Part shown: positions 44,318 to 52,811 of the stretch, piece after piece
Layout: each line of letters starts with the position of its first letter
Position numbering within the stretch: the stretch's first letter is position 1
Origin: Yoonia vestfoldensis SKA53
Lineage (GTDB): Bacteria; Pseudomonadota; Alphaproteobacteria; Rhodobacterales; Rhodobacteraceae
Length of the DNA: 64,000 nucleotides
Direction of reading: 5' to 3'
Assembly: GCF_000152785.1 (NCBI RefSeq)
Contig: NZ_CH672414.1
Coordinates: 568,657 to 632,656 of the forward strand
The notes under the pieces: generated by a model
Database searches by the model: none
Seen by the model: only the letters and a program-made list of their open reading frames with translations
Told to the model about the DNA's origin: nothing
Program-made: the position numbers and the translations under genes

Positions 44318-44422
44318 CCCGCACCAGCGTGGTGGCCCTGCACGTTATCGTATCGGCCAGGCACCCCGGGCCACGAAACGGGCTTAGCCATTCAAGTCAC
44401 TTGATATTTTTTCGTGTCGATG

Positions 44423-44439
44423 TTGCGATTATAGCGCAA
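44423..44439. promoter_or_regulatory. Inverted repeat upstream of the beta-barrel gene
   Basis: TTGCG and CGCAA flank ATTATAG, 141 nt before the beta-barrel start codon. It might be an operator; the rest of this 262-nt gap contains only a small ACCGCC/GGTGGT hairpin. Confidence 0.3.
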
Positions 44440-44579
44440 AATTAGGCGGATACTGGCCGAGCAGGGTGCATTTTGGGGTAAACGTAGCGGTTGAGTTCAC
44501 ACCGCCGTGAGGTGGTATTGAACCGAACTGTTTAGTTGTCAAATGCCGATCACAAGACAACCCAAAATGGAGAAGACAA

Positions 44580-45197
44580 ATGACAACGACATTCAAATTC
44601 GTACGGACCGCCATGCTGGCAGCGCCATTCGCAGTTGCAGCAGGCATGTCCGCCGCGGGCGGCATGGCCCAGCCAGTGGAAACAGTGGCACCCACACCTG
44701 TCGCGCCCGCCCCCATGATGGCCAGCACCGACTGGACCGGGTTTTACGCCGGTGGCCAGCTTGGCTATGCCGATGTGACCGGCAGCGGTACGACCGCTGA
44801 TGTCGATGGTGCGATCTATGGTGTGCATGGCGGCTATATGTATGATCTGGGTAGCGTCGTTCTGGGTGGCGAGGTCGATTACGACCTGAGCAGCATCGAC
44901 AACGTGGCAGGCACCGCTGATCTGGACGATATCATGCGCGTCAAGGCGCGTGTCGGCTATGATGCAGGCGCGTTTCTGCCATATGTGACCGGCGGCGTCG
45001 TGCGGGCCAACACATCCGGTCCCGATCTGGAAGTCGACGGCGACTTTTACGGTCTGGGCGTTGCATATAAATATGCCGACAATATCGTGTTCGGTGGTGA
45101 AGTGCTGCAGCACAAGTTCTACGAAGGTGATGCAGCAACGCTTACCGACACATTGCGCGCCACAACGGCAACGGCCCGCGTGTCCTACCAGTTCTGA
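44580..45197 (+). CDS. Outer-membrane beta-barrel protein (OmpA-like opacity family)
   Basis: A 205-residue protein with a signal peptide (about residues 1-30, cleaved near GGMAQ), then alternating amphipathic strands beginning DWTGFYAGGQLGYADV, and a C-terminal phenylalanine in VSYQF that is the BAM recognition signal. An eight-stranded barrel is likely. GGAGAAGAC lies before the ATG and a terminator follows. Function unknown. Confidence 0.85.
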   Translation: MTTTFKFVRTAMLAAPFAVAAGMSAAGGMAQPVETVAPTPVAPAPMMASTDWTGFYAGGQLGYADVTGSGTTADVDGAIYGVHGGYMYDLGSVVLGGEVDYDLSSIDNVAGTADLDDIMRVKARVGYDAGAFLPYVTGGVVRANTSGPDLEVDGDFYGLGVAYKYADNIVFGGEVLQHKFYEGDAATLTDTLRATTATARVSYQF

Positions 45198-45218
45198 TCT
45201 GACGCTTTGATCCGATCC

Positions 45219-45252
45219 AAGGGCCTGCGCATCACGCGTGGGCCCTTTTTTA
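45219..45252 (+). terminator. Rho-independent terminator after the beta-barrel gene
   Basis: AAGGGCC pairs with GGCCCTT around a partly paired loop and is followed by six T residues. It ends the monocistronic barrel gene. Confidence 0.8.
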
Positions 45253-45287
45253 TTGCCATGGGCCGCGTTTGGCGCTAGGCGGATGGC

Positions 45288-45332
45288 ATGAAAAGCATTT
45301 GCACCATCACCTGCTGCATTATTCCCTGCTGA
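45288..45332 (+). CDS. Cysteine-rich leader peptide upstream of cysS
   Basis: A 14-codon ORF encoding MKSICTITCCIIPC, with four TGC cysteine codons including an adjacent pair. AGGCGG lies 5 nt before the ATG, and the ORF ends 82 nt before cysS. Downstream, GCGGGC/GCCCGC and GCTGC/GCAGC pairs would allow alternative RNA folds. Amino-acid-specific leader peptides before the matching tRNA synthetase are a known attenuation design. No U-rich terminator is evident, so any control may be translational. Confidence 0.45.
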   Translation: MKSICTITCCIIPC

Positions 45333-45414
45333 CATCCGTCGCGGGCCGCTTTTGTCGTTTCCTACCAGATCGCAAGCAGCTAAGCCCGCAGCATAACCCC
45401 GCGCGCGAGGCAAC

Positions 45415-46848
45415 ATGACCACCATCCGGCTGCACAACACCAAATCCCGCAAACGCGAAGATTTCGTCCCCATCGACGCGCGCAATGTGCGGATGTATCT
45501 GTGCGGGCCGACGGTCTATGACCGCGCGCATCTGGGCAATGCCCGCCCGTCTTTGGTGTTTGACGTGCTGTTCCGGCTGCTGCGGCAGATTTATGGCGCC
45601 AAGCATGTGACCTACGTGCGCAATTTCACCGATGTCGATGACAAGATCAACGCGCGCGCCGCCGCTGCCGGCCGCGCTATTGGTGATATCACCGCCGAAA
45701 CCATCGGCTGGTATCACGCGGATCTGGACGCGCTTGGTGCGTTGCGCCCGACCCACGAACCCCGCGCGACGCAATATATCGCGCAGATGATCGCGATGAT
45801 CACCGATCTGATCGCCAAGAACCACGCCTATGAGGCCGAAGGCCACGTGCTGTTCGCGGTCGAAAGCTATGCTGAATATGGCGCGCTGTCGGGGCGGTCG
45901 ATCGACGATATGATCGCCGGTGCGCGGGTGGAAATCGCGCCTTATAAACGCAATCCGATGGATTTCGTGCTGTGGAAACCCTCTGGTGATGGCGTGCCGG
46001 GGTGGGACAGCCCCTGGGGCTATGGCCGCCCGGGCTGGCATATCGAATGTTCGGCCATGGCGCATGATCTGCTGGGCGATAGTTTCGATATCCATGGCGG
46101 TGGCAATGACCTGCAATTCCCGCATCATGAAAACGAGATCGCGCAATCGGCCTGCGCCCATCCGCATGGCGAATTCGCCCGCTACTGGATTCACAACGAA
46201 ATGTTGCAGGTCGAGGGCAAGAAAATGTCCAAATCTTTGGGCAATTTCTTTACCATCCGCGATCTTTTGGATCAGGGCATCCCCGGCGAGGTGATCCGCC
46301 TTGTGATGCTCGGCACGCATTACGGCAAGACCATGGACTGGACCGAGGCCCGCCGGTCCGAGGCTGACCTGACGCTGCGCCGCTGGTACGGTATCTTGCA
46401 TGGGCATGGGTTCGGTCCTGATCTGATCCGCGCGCTGAAGGCGGATGGCAAATGGCAGGCAGATGCGGAATTTCTGGGCGTGCTGGCCAATGACCTGAAC
46501 ACACCCGGTGCCATTGCGCGGCTGCATGTGCTGGCCAAAGGCAAGACGCCTACGGCACTGGCGGGTTTCGCGCATGGATTGGACATGCTGGGTTTGGTGC
46601 GTGACTGGGCCGCGATCCCGCTTTTGGACGGGGCAGAGGCGGGGCCGGATGTGACGCCCGCCGTTGCCGCGCGTGTCGATGCGCTGCTGGCGGCGCGCGC
46701 CGCCGCCCGTGCCGCCAAGGATTGGGCGCAGGCCGATGACGTGCGCGATATTCTGACCAGCGCAGGCGTGCAGGTCACCGATGTGGGCGGGCAGGCGACA
46801 TGGTCGCCGGGCCCAGATTTCGATGCCTCCAAACTGGGTGGGCTGTGA
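45415..46848 (+). CDS. cysS: Cysteinyl-tRNA synthetase
   Basis: A 477-residue class I synthetase. The zinc/cysteine-binding Cys30 lies in [17 protein letters not shown] (including the HIGH-like HLGN); further zinc ligands are in HIECSAM and [15 protein letters not shown] is near 269. GCGAGG precedes the ATG. Its stop shares one base with the cimA start, giving a cysS-cimA-squalene-synthase-like operon. Confidence 0.96.
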   Translation: MTTIRLHNTKSRKREDFVPIDARNVRMYLCGPTVYDRAHLGNARPSLVFDVLFRLLRQIYGAKHVTYVRNFTDVDDKINARAAAAGRAIGDITAETIGWYHADLDALGALRPTHEPRATQYIAQMIAMITDLIAKNHAYEAEGHVLFAVESYAEYGALSGRSIDDMIAGARVEIAPYKRNPMDFVLWKPSGDGVPGWDSPWGYGRPGWHIECSAMAHDLLGDSFDIHGGGNDLQFPHHENEIAQSACAHPHGEFARYWIHNEMLQVEGKKMSKSLGNFFTIRDLLDQGIPGEVIRLVMLGTHYGKTMDWTEARRSEADLTLRRWYGILHGHGFGPDLIRALKADGKWQADAEFLGVLANDLNTPGAIARLHVLAKGKTPTALAGFAHGLDMLGLVRDWAAIPLLDGAEAGPDVTPAVAARVDALLAARAAARAAKDWAQADDVRDILTSAGVQVTDVGGQATWSPGPDFDASKLGGL

Positions 46849-48467
46849 TGGCACGCGACAGGCTCTATCTTTATGACACCACATTGCGTGACGGTGCGCA
46901 GACCCAAGGCGTGCAATTTTCAGCCAAGGAAAAAAACCAGATTGCCGCTGTGTTGGACGGGCTTGGGCTGGATTACATCGAAGGCGGCTGGCCGGGGGCA
47001 AACCCGACCGATACGGAATTCTTTGCCAGCCCGCCCGTGATCCGCGCCCGTTTCACTGCCTTTGGCATGACAAAACGGCAGGGGCGGTCGGCGGACAACG
47101 ACGATGTGCTGGCCGCTGTGCTGAATGCCGGCACAGCTGCGGTCTGCCTTGTCGGCAAGGCCCATGATTTCCACGTCACCACGGCGCTTGGCATCGGACT
47201 TGACGACAATGTCGCAAACATCCGCGACAGTTTTGCCCATCTGGCCACATTGGGGCGCGAGGCGCTGTTTGATGCCGAACATTTCTTTGATGGCTACAAG
47301 GCAAATCCGACCTATGCGCTGGAGGTGATCCACGCCGCCTTTGGCGCTGGCGCGCGCTGGATCGTGCTGTGCGACACCAACGGTGGCACCTTGCCCGACG
47401 ACATTGCGCGCATCGTCACGGCGGTGATCGCCAGCGGCATCCCCGGCGATCATCTGGGGATTCATACCCATAATGATACCGAAACTGCCGTGGCGGGGTC
47501 ATTGGCCGCCGTCATGGCCGGCGTCCGGCAGGTCCAAGGCACGCTGAACGGGCTGGGTGAACGCTGCGGCAATGCCAATCTGACGACGCTGATCCCGACA
47601 TTGCTGCTCAAAGACCCCTATGCCAGCCGGTTCGACATCGGCGTCAGCCATGATGCCCTGCGCGGCCTGCGCCGCGCCTCGCGCCTGCTCGATGACATCC
47701 TGAACCGCGTGCCCACCAAACAGGCCGCCTATGTCGGGGCCTCGGCCTTTGCGCATAAATCGGGGCTGCACGCCAGCGCCATCGCCAAGGACCCAACCAC
47801 CTACGAACATATCGACCCTGCGGCGGTCGGCAACAGCCGCATCGTGCCGATGTCCAATCAAGCGGGCCAGTCGAACCTGCGCGCGCGTCTGGCTGACGCC
47901 GGTATCACGGTTGCCGCCGACAACCCCGCCCTTGCCCGCATCGTCGAACGGATCAAGGAACGCGAGGCGCAGGGTTATGCCTATGACACCGCGCAGGCCA
48001 GTTTCGAACTGCTCGCGCGTGCTGAACTGGGCCTTTTGCCCAATTTCTTCGAGGTCAAACGCTACCGCGTCACCGTCGAACGCCGCCGCAACAAGCGCAA
48101 CCAGATGGTATCGCTGTCCGAGGCCGTGGTCGTGACCAAGGTGCAGGGCCAGAAATTTCTCAACGTCAGCGAAAGCCTTGGCCCCGACGGCAGCGACCGC
48201 GGCCCGGTGAACGCATTGGCGCGCGCGCTGGCCAAGGACCTTGGCCCCTATCAGGCGATGATCGATGATATCGAACTGGTCGATTTCAAGGTCCGCATCA
48301 CTGGCGGCGGCACAGAGGCCGTGACCCGCGTGATCATCGACAGCGAAGACGGGCAGGGCAACCGCTGGTCCACCGTGGGGGTGAGCGCGAATATCGTGGA
48401 TGCCTCTTTTGACGCGCTGATCGACGCGATCAACTGGAAACTGGTGCGGGACGGCGCACAGGCATGA
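46848..48467 (+). CDS. cimA: (R)-citramalate synthase
   Basis: A 539-residue enzyme of the DRE-TIM/LeuA superfamily that condenses pyruvate and acetyl-CoA, opening the threonine-independent route to isoleucine. Markers: LYDTTLRDGAQTQGVQFS at the N-terminus, CDTNGGTLP, GIHTHNDTETAVAGS and NGLGERCGNANLTT, and a C-terminal LeuA allosteric domain. The GAQTQGV variant (instead of GEQSPG) is the citramalate-synthase type. Start is coupled to the cysS stop (TGATG). Confidence 0.92.
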   Translation: MARDRLYLYDTTLRDGAQTQGVQFSAKEKNQIAAVLDGLGLDYIEGGWPGANPTDTEFFASPPVIRARFTAFGMTKRQGRSADNDDVLAAVLNAGTAAVCLVGKAHDFHVTTALGIGLDDNVANIRDSFAHLATLGREALFDAEHFFDGYKANPTYALEVIHAAFGAGARWIVLCDTNGGTLPDDIARIVTAVIASGIPGDHLGIHTHNDTETAVAGSLAAVMAGVRQVQGTLNGLGERCGNANLTTLIPTLLLKDPYASRFDIGVSHDALRGLRRASRLLDDILNRVPTKQAAYVGASAFAHKSGLHASAIAKDPTTYEHIDPAAVGNSRIVPMSNQAGQSNLRARLADAGITVAADNPALARIVERIKEREAQGYAYDTAQASFELLARAELGLLPNFFEVKRYRVTVERRRNKRNQMVSLSEAVVVTKVQGQKFLNVSESLGPDGSDRGPVNALARALAKDLGPYQAMIDDIELVDFKVRITGGGTEAVTRVIIDSEDGQGNRWSTVGVSANIVDASFDALIDAINWKLVRDGAQA

Positions 48468-49231
48468 GCTTTGACGCCTGCGCCGCGCTGGTTGAAAAGG
48501 CCGATCCCGAACGGTTCCGCGCGATTATGGCAGCACCTGTTGCCGCACGGCGGCTGCTGTTCCCGGTCTATGCGTTCAACGTTGAAATCATCCGCGCGCC
48601 CTGGCTGACCAAAGAACCGATGATCGCGGAAATGCGCCTGCAATGGTGGCGTGACGCGCTGGAGGAAATCAAGGCAGGCGGCAGGGTGCGCAAGCATGAG
48701 GTGGTTGATGCCTTGGCCGCCGTGCTGGATGCACAAGGGGCGGATCTGCTCGATGCAACCATCGCTGCGCGGCGCTGGGACATTTATACAGACCCTTTTG
48801 CGGATTGGGACGATTTCGACGCCTATATCCATGCCACCAGCGGCGCGCCGATGATCACCACAGCACGGCTGCTGGGGAACAAAAACGCGGCTCTCGTCAG
48901 TGATTTCGCCTATGCGACTGGTGTTGCTAACCTGTTGCGCGCGCTGCCGGTGCTGCTGGACCGCCAGCGCCAGCCGCTGCCGGACCCAAGTGCAGCCGCA
49001 ATAGCAGCTCTCGCGCAGCGCGCCTTGGCGCGCCTGGACGCCGCCCGCATCGCGCGGCGCGATCTGCCACATCATGCCAGCGCGCCGTTGCTGCTTGGCC
49101 ATGCCGCGAAACCGATCCTGACCCAAGCGGCCAAACACCCCGCCGCCGCGCTGCATGGCAATCTTGAACTGACGCCGCTACGCCAAAGCATGCGGCTGGC
49201 ACATATCGCCCTGCGCGGCTGGTGGGTCTGA
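48464..49231 (+). CDS. Squalene/phytoene synthase family protein (NDUFAF6-like)
   Basis: A 255-residue all-helical protein of the squalene/phytoene synthase fold with RLQWWRDALEEI near 57-68. The first aspartate-rich motif of true synthases is missing (the segment reads VYAFNVEIIRAPW), and the second is not obvious. This divergence resembles mitochondrial NDUFAF6, a complex I assembly factor, more than CrtB or HpnC/D. No carotenoid or hopanoid genes are nearby. It overlaps cimA by 4 nt. Confidence 0.7.
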   Translation: MSFDACAALVEKADPERFRAIMAAPVAARRLLFPVYAFNVEIIRAPWLTKEPMIAEMRLQWWRDALEEIKAGGRVRKHEVVDALAAVLDAQGADLLDATIAARRWDIYTDPFADWDDFDAYIHATSGAPMITTARLLGNKNAALVSDFAYATGVANLLRALPVLLDRQRQPLPDPSAAAIAALAQRALARLDAARIARRDLPHHASAPLLLGHAAKPILTQAAKHPAAALHGNLELTPLRQSMRLAHIALRGWWV

Positions 49232-49239
49232 GACCGCAA

Positions 49240-49264
49240 CTTCTTATTTCCAAAAATACTCGCC
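49240..49264. repeat. Dispersed intergenic repeat, copy 4
   Basis: Reads CTTCTTATTTCC then AAAAATACTCGCC, 8 nt past the squalene-synthase-like stop. It is followed by two tandem hairpins (CCGGAC/GTCCGG and GGTGCA/TGCACC) before the convergent permease stop at 49302. Confidence 0.7.
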
Positions 49265-49301
49265 TTTTGCCGGACGCAGTCCGGGGTGCAAGCTGCACCG
49301 C

Positions 49302-50522
49302 TTAGGGCGCCACCACCCTGCGCTGGCGTGACAGCCAGATCAGCGATGCGCCCGCGAGCACCAGAAACGGGATCATCGCAAGGTTGACGGCGTTCCAGCC
49401 CTCGACCGTGGTGCCGCCCGCGCAATTCAGCAACCCGCCGCCCGCCAATGACGCGACAGTGACCATGCCAAACACCAGCATATCGTTCAGGCCCTGCACC
49501 TGCCCGCGTTCTTCGGGGCGGTGCGCACCGGCCAGCATGGTCGTGGCCCCGATAAAGCCAAAATTCCAGCCCATGCCCAAAAGCGCCAAAGCAACAAAGA
49601 AATTCGCCAGTTCCACCCCCGCGATTGCGACACCCCCCGCCATGGCGAGGATCACCAGCCCCGTCGCAATGATCTTTTCCACGCCAAAGCGGGCGATCAG
49701 ATGGCCGGTGAAAAAGGACGGCGCAAACATCGCAATCACATGCAGCGACACGATGTCATTGGCGTTGTTGGTGGTGAACCCACAGCCGACGACCGCCAAT
49801 GGGGTCGAGGTCATGACAAGGTTCATCAGCGCATAAGACACCATTGCGCAGACGATCGCCACCACGATGCGCGGATCGCGCAGCAATTCCCGACGACTGC
49901 GGCCCTTGATCGGGTTCAGCACCTTGGGTTCGGACCTGCTGCCCTTGGGCAGGTCAAGCCAGTAGAACAGGCCAACGCCGACAAGGTTCAACAAGATGAT
50001 CGCCATATAAGAGCCAAGAAACGGCACGACAAAGGCATCCTGCGCCAGCTTGTTCAATTGCGGCCCGATCACGGCCGAGAGCAGCCCACCCGCCATGACA
50101 AAGGAAATCGCCTTGGGCCGGAACGCCTCGGAGGCGGTATCGGTCGCGGCAAAGCGGTAAAACCCTTGCGCGGACATGTAGATGCCGCTCAGGTACGACC
50201 CCGCCAGCAACAAAAAGAACGACCCGGTATAAAGCCCGTAGGCCGATACTGCCGCCCCCATCGCGCCCGCGAAGGCACCGATCATAAAGCCGAACCGCCG
50301 CCCGTTGCGCTGCATCAGCGGGCTGATCCATGGCGCGGTCGTCATCGAGCCGAACACGATCATCGAAATCGGTAAGGTGGCAAAACACGGATTGCTGGCC
50401 AGTTGTCCGCCCGCCAGCCCGCCGATCACGAACATCATCGGCAATTGCGCGCCCAAAATGGCCTGTGCCAGTACCAGAACTGTCACATTACGTTTCGCGC
50501 GGCTATCGTCGATCATATCCAT
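49302..50522 (-). CDS. Major facilitator superfamily transporter
   Basis: A 406-residue protein with twelve hydrophobic segments and a charged central loop (LPKGSRSEPKVLNPIKGRSRRELL near 200-225). Motif-A-like MQRNGRRFGF follows the second helix. Substrate unknown. It begins 10 nt after cobB in the same direction, so it may be tied to cobalamin or cobalt metabolism by position only. Starts at 50522 and 50516 are both possible; neither has a clear ribosome binding site. Confidence 0.82.
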   Translation of the reverse strand: MDMIDDSRAKRNVTVLVLAQAILGAQLPMMFVIGGLAGGQLASNPCFATLPISMIVFGSMTTAPWISPLMQRNGRRFGFMIGAFAGAMGAAVSAYGLYTGSFFLLLAGSYLSGIYMSAQGFYRFAATDTASEAFRPKAISFVMAGGLLSAVIGPQLNKLAQDAFVVPFLGSYMAIILLNLVGVGLFYWLDLPKGSRSEPKVLNPIKGRSRRELLRDPRIVVAIVCAMVSYALMNLVMTSTPLAVVGCGFTTNNANDIVSLHVIAMFAPSFFTGHLIARFGVEKIIATGLVILAMAGGVAIAGVELANFFVALALLGMGWNFGFIGATTMLAGAHRPEERGQVQGLNDMLVFGMVTVASLAGGGLLNCAGGTTVEGWNAVNLAMIPFLVLAGASLIWLSRQRRVVAP

Positions 50523-50532
50523 GCGCGAATTG

Positions 50533-51807
50533 CTACGCCGCGGTTTCGGGGCTGACAATGGCGAAAGCGTCGATCAGATGCGCAAAAGATCCCGCCACGC
50601 GCCCCGCGATCAGCCCCATGGGTGGCAAGGCGGCACCTGTCGCATCACTGGCAGTGAACAGCGGCGTGCCGTCGGCGCGCAATGTGCTGGCGTAATGGAA
50701 TTCATGGCCGGCCCAGTGTCCCGCAAAGGGGCCTTGTGCTGCATGCAGATGCCGGTAGCCCAGATGCAATTTACGCTGCGCAAAGGATGTCTCTAACCGC
50801 AGCAGCCCCGCCATCGCGTGCCGCGTGCCACCCCCATCGACCAGCCCGTCACCCAGCACCATATAGCCGCCACATTCGCCATAGATCAGTGCCTTGGAAT
50901 GGCGCAGGCTATCCATGAACCGCGCGTTCGCCGCAATCCGGCCCGCGTGCAGTTCGGGATAGCCGCCGGGCAGATAGATGAAATCTGCGTCTGGCACCGG
51001 ATCATCGGCGAGGGGCGAGAAAAACTGCAATTCCGCCCCGCCTGCGCGCCAATCGTTCAGCAGATGCGGATAGGCAAAGGCAAAGGCCGCGTCGCGCGCG
51101 ATGGCGATGCGTTGCGCGGGCGGGGCCAAGTGGTGCGAGGCCCCGGCGCAGGGCCGGGGCGTGTTGAGCTTTTGCAGTGCGGTCAGGTCCAGATGCTGTG
51201 TCACAAGATCGGCGGCGTGGTCGAGGAACGCCTCTAGATCAGGGCGTTCTTGTGCCTGCACCAGCCCCAGATGCCGTGATCCCAGATGCAAGGCCGCATC
51301 GCGCGGGAGTGCGCCAAAGACCGTGATATCCTGCAAGGCGGCGCGCAGCATGCCTTCGTGCCGGGGCGAGCCTACGTTGTTGAGGATCACACCTGCGACC
51401 CGCAGATCAGGATCATAGCGGATGAAGCCCTGCGCGAGCGCACCCACCGATCCTGCCATGCGCCCTGCGTCGATCACCAGCACCACGGGCAGGTGCAGGA
51501 TTTTTGCCAGATCGGCGCTGGAGCCTTTGCCTGCGGGTGGCGCGCCGTCGAATAGGCCCATTGCGCCTTCGACGATCAGCGGGCCGCTGCCTGCGGCCAG
51601 TGCCCTGATCCGGTCTTGCGTCATCGCCCAGGCATCAAGGTTCACACATGGCCCGCCAGAGGCTGCGGCATGAAAGGCGGGGTCGATGTAATCGGGGCCG
51701 GATTTGGCGCTGCGGACGGGGTTTATGCGACTGAACGCGCGCAACAGCCCCAGTGTGACCGTCGTCTTGCCGCTGCCCGAGGCGGGGGCGCTGATCAGAA
51801 AGGACAT
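50533..51807 (-). CDS. cobB: Cobyrinate / hydrogenobyrinate a,c-diamide synthase
   Basis: A 424-residue ATP- and glutamine-dependent amidase of corrin ring synthesis. The N-terminal P-loop-like domain opens ISAPASGSGKTTVTLGLL and includes GPDYIDPAFH; the C-terminal class I amidotransferase part has YLPGGYPELHA and the nucleophile in YGECGGYMVLG. In this aerobic lineage the substrate is likely hydrogenobyrinic acid. Its ribosome binding site GGAGGG lies within a small GTCCC/GGGAC hairpin. Confidence 0.93.
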   Translation of the reverse strand: MSFLISAPASGSGKTTVTLGLLRAFSRINPVRSAKSGPDYIDPAFHAAASGGPCVNLDAWAMTQDRIRALAAGSGPLIVEGAMGLFDGAPPAGKGSSADLAKILHLPVVLVIDAGRMAGSVGALAQGFIRYDPDLRVAGVILNNVGSPRHEGMLRAALQDITVFGALPRDAALHLGSRHLGLVQAQERPDLEAFLDHAADLVTQHLDLTALQKLNTPRPCAGASHHLAPPAQRIAIARDAAFAFAYPHLLNDWRAGGAELQFFSPLADDPVPDADFIYLPGGYPELHAGRIAANARFMDSLRHSKALIYGECGGYMVLGDGLVDGGGTRHAMAGLLRLETSFAQRKLHLGYRHLHAAQGPFAGHWAGHEFHYASTLRADGTPLFTASDATGAALPPMGLIAGRVAGSFAHLIDAFAIVSPETAA

Positions 51808-51821
51808 AGGTCCCTCCGGGA

Positions 51822-51855
51822 CGCCTCCGGCGGGAGTATTTTGGGAAATAAGAAG
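51822..51855. repeat. Dispersed intergenic repeat, copy 5 (most complete)
   Basis: Contains, in order, GCCTCCGGCGGG, AGTATTTTGG and GAAATAAGAAG. It fills the interval between the cobA stop (51863) and the cobB start (51807). Confidence 0.75.
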
Positions 51856-51862
51856 ACGGGCA

Positions 51863-52714
51863 TCAGGCCGATTCGGCGGCGCGGCCCCGGCCCAGAGGGT
51901 CGAGGTTGCGCGCAGGCGCGCCTGCCGCCATGCCTTGCCAATCGAGGACCTGCCGCATCAGCACCGATTGGCCGACGCAGATGATCGCGGGTGGTTCGAG
52001 CTTGGCCGCGGCGATATCATCGACGATCGTGCCAAGCGTTGTTTCGAGCACGTGCTGGTCCTGTGTTGTCGCGGTGGTCACCACGGCGACGGGTTCATGC
52101 AGGCTGCGTCCGGCGGCGATCAGGTGACCTGCGATCTGGGCGATATGTTTCATCCCCATATAGATGACGATCACCTGAGATCCTTTTGATATACTTGCCC
52201 AATCAAGATTACCCGGCGTGTTGCCGGACTGGTCGTGGCCGGTCACGAAAGTCACGGACTGGTTCACGTCGCGGTGCGTGACGGGGATGCCCGCGTAGGC
52301 CAGCCCGCCGATGCCCGCGCTGATCCCCGGAATGATCCTGATCGGCACGCCGTGTTGCACCAGGGTCTGCGCCTCTTCGCCGCCGCGCCCAAAGACGAAA
52401 GGATCGCCGCCCTTGAGCCGCAGCACCCGTTTGCCCGCGCGCGCCAGATCGACCAGCCGTAGTGAAATGTCGCGCTGCTTGGCCGAAGGTTTGCCGCCGC
52501 GTTTGCCGGCATAGATCAGTTCCGCCTGCGGCGCCCAGTCGAGGATCGCTTCTTGCACCAGCGCGTCATAGATCACCACATCGGCCTGCCGCAGCGCGTT
52601 CAGCGCATGCAGCGTGAGCAGTCCCGGATCGCCCGGGCCAGCCCCGCAGAGCCAGACCCAGCCGGGTTGCATGATGGGCCAATCATGGCCGGGAAGGGGG
52701 GGCGCGTTATCCAT
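51863..52714 (-). CDS. cobA: Uroporphyrinogen-III C-methyltransferase
   Basis: A 283-residue SAM-dependent enzyme making precorrin-2. Family signatures: VWLCGAGPGDPGLLTLHAL, VIYDALVQ, KRVLRLKGGDPFVFGRGGEE, and VTFVTGHD. It lacks the CysG dehydrogenase part, so it is a stand-alone SUMT. Start at 52714; the ribosome binding site is weak. Divergent from cbiD by 97 nt. Confidence 0.93.
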   Translation of the reverse strand: MDNAPPLPGHDWPIMQPGWVWLCGAGPGDPGLLTLHALNALRQADVVIYDALVQEAILDWAPQAELIYAGKRGGKPSAKQRDISLRLVDLARAGKRVLRLKGGDPFVFGRGGEEAQTLVQHGVPIRIIPGISAGIGGLAYAGIPVTHRDVNQSVTFVTGHDQSGNTPGNLDWASISKGSQVIVIYMGMKHIAQIAGHLIAAGRSLHEPVAVVTTATTQDQHVLETTLGTIVDDIAAAKLEPPAIICVGQSVLMRQVLDWQGMAAGAPARNLDPLGRGRAAESA

Positions 52715-52811
52715 GCAGCCGTTATGCCGCGATTTGTGCCGCAGGGAAAGCGGTGTTGCGACCTGCGATTGCCGATTGCCGTCATCCGCGCTGCTGCCTA
52801 TCGTCGCGCCG

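Noticed and set aside
44318..44400. tRNA-like sequence after anmK
   Set aside because: Some GGCC/CCGG pairing exists, but no cloverleaf, T arm or anticodon stem can be formed.
45319..47001. 560-codon minus-strand ORF over cysS
   Set aside because: Shadow of cysS and the start of cimA; no motif and no ribosome binding site.
52715..52811. Cobalamin riboswitch between cobA and cbiD
   Set aside because: The divergent interval is only 97 nt, too short for the element, and no B12-box-like sequence is present.
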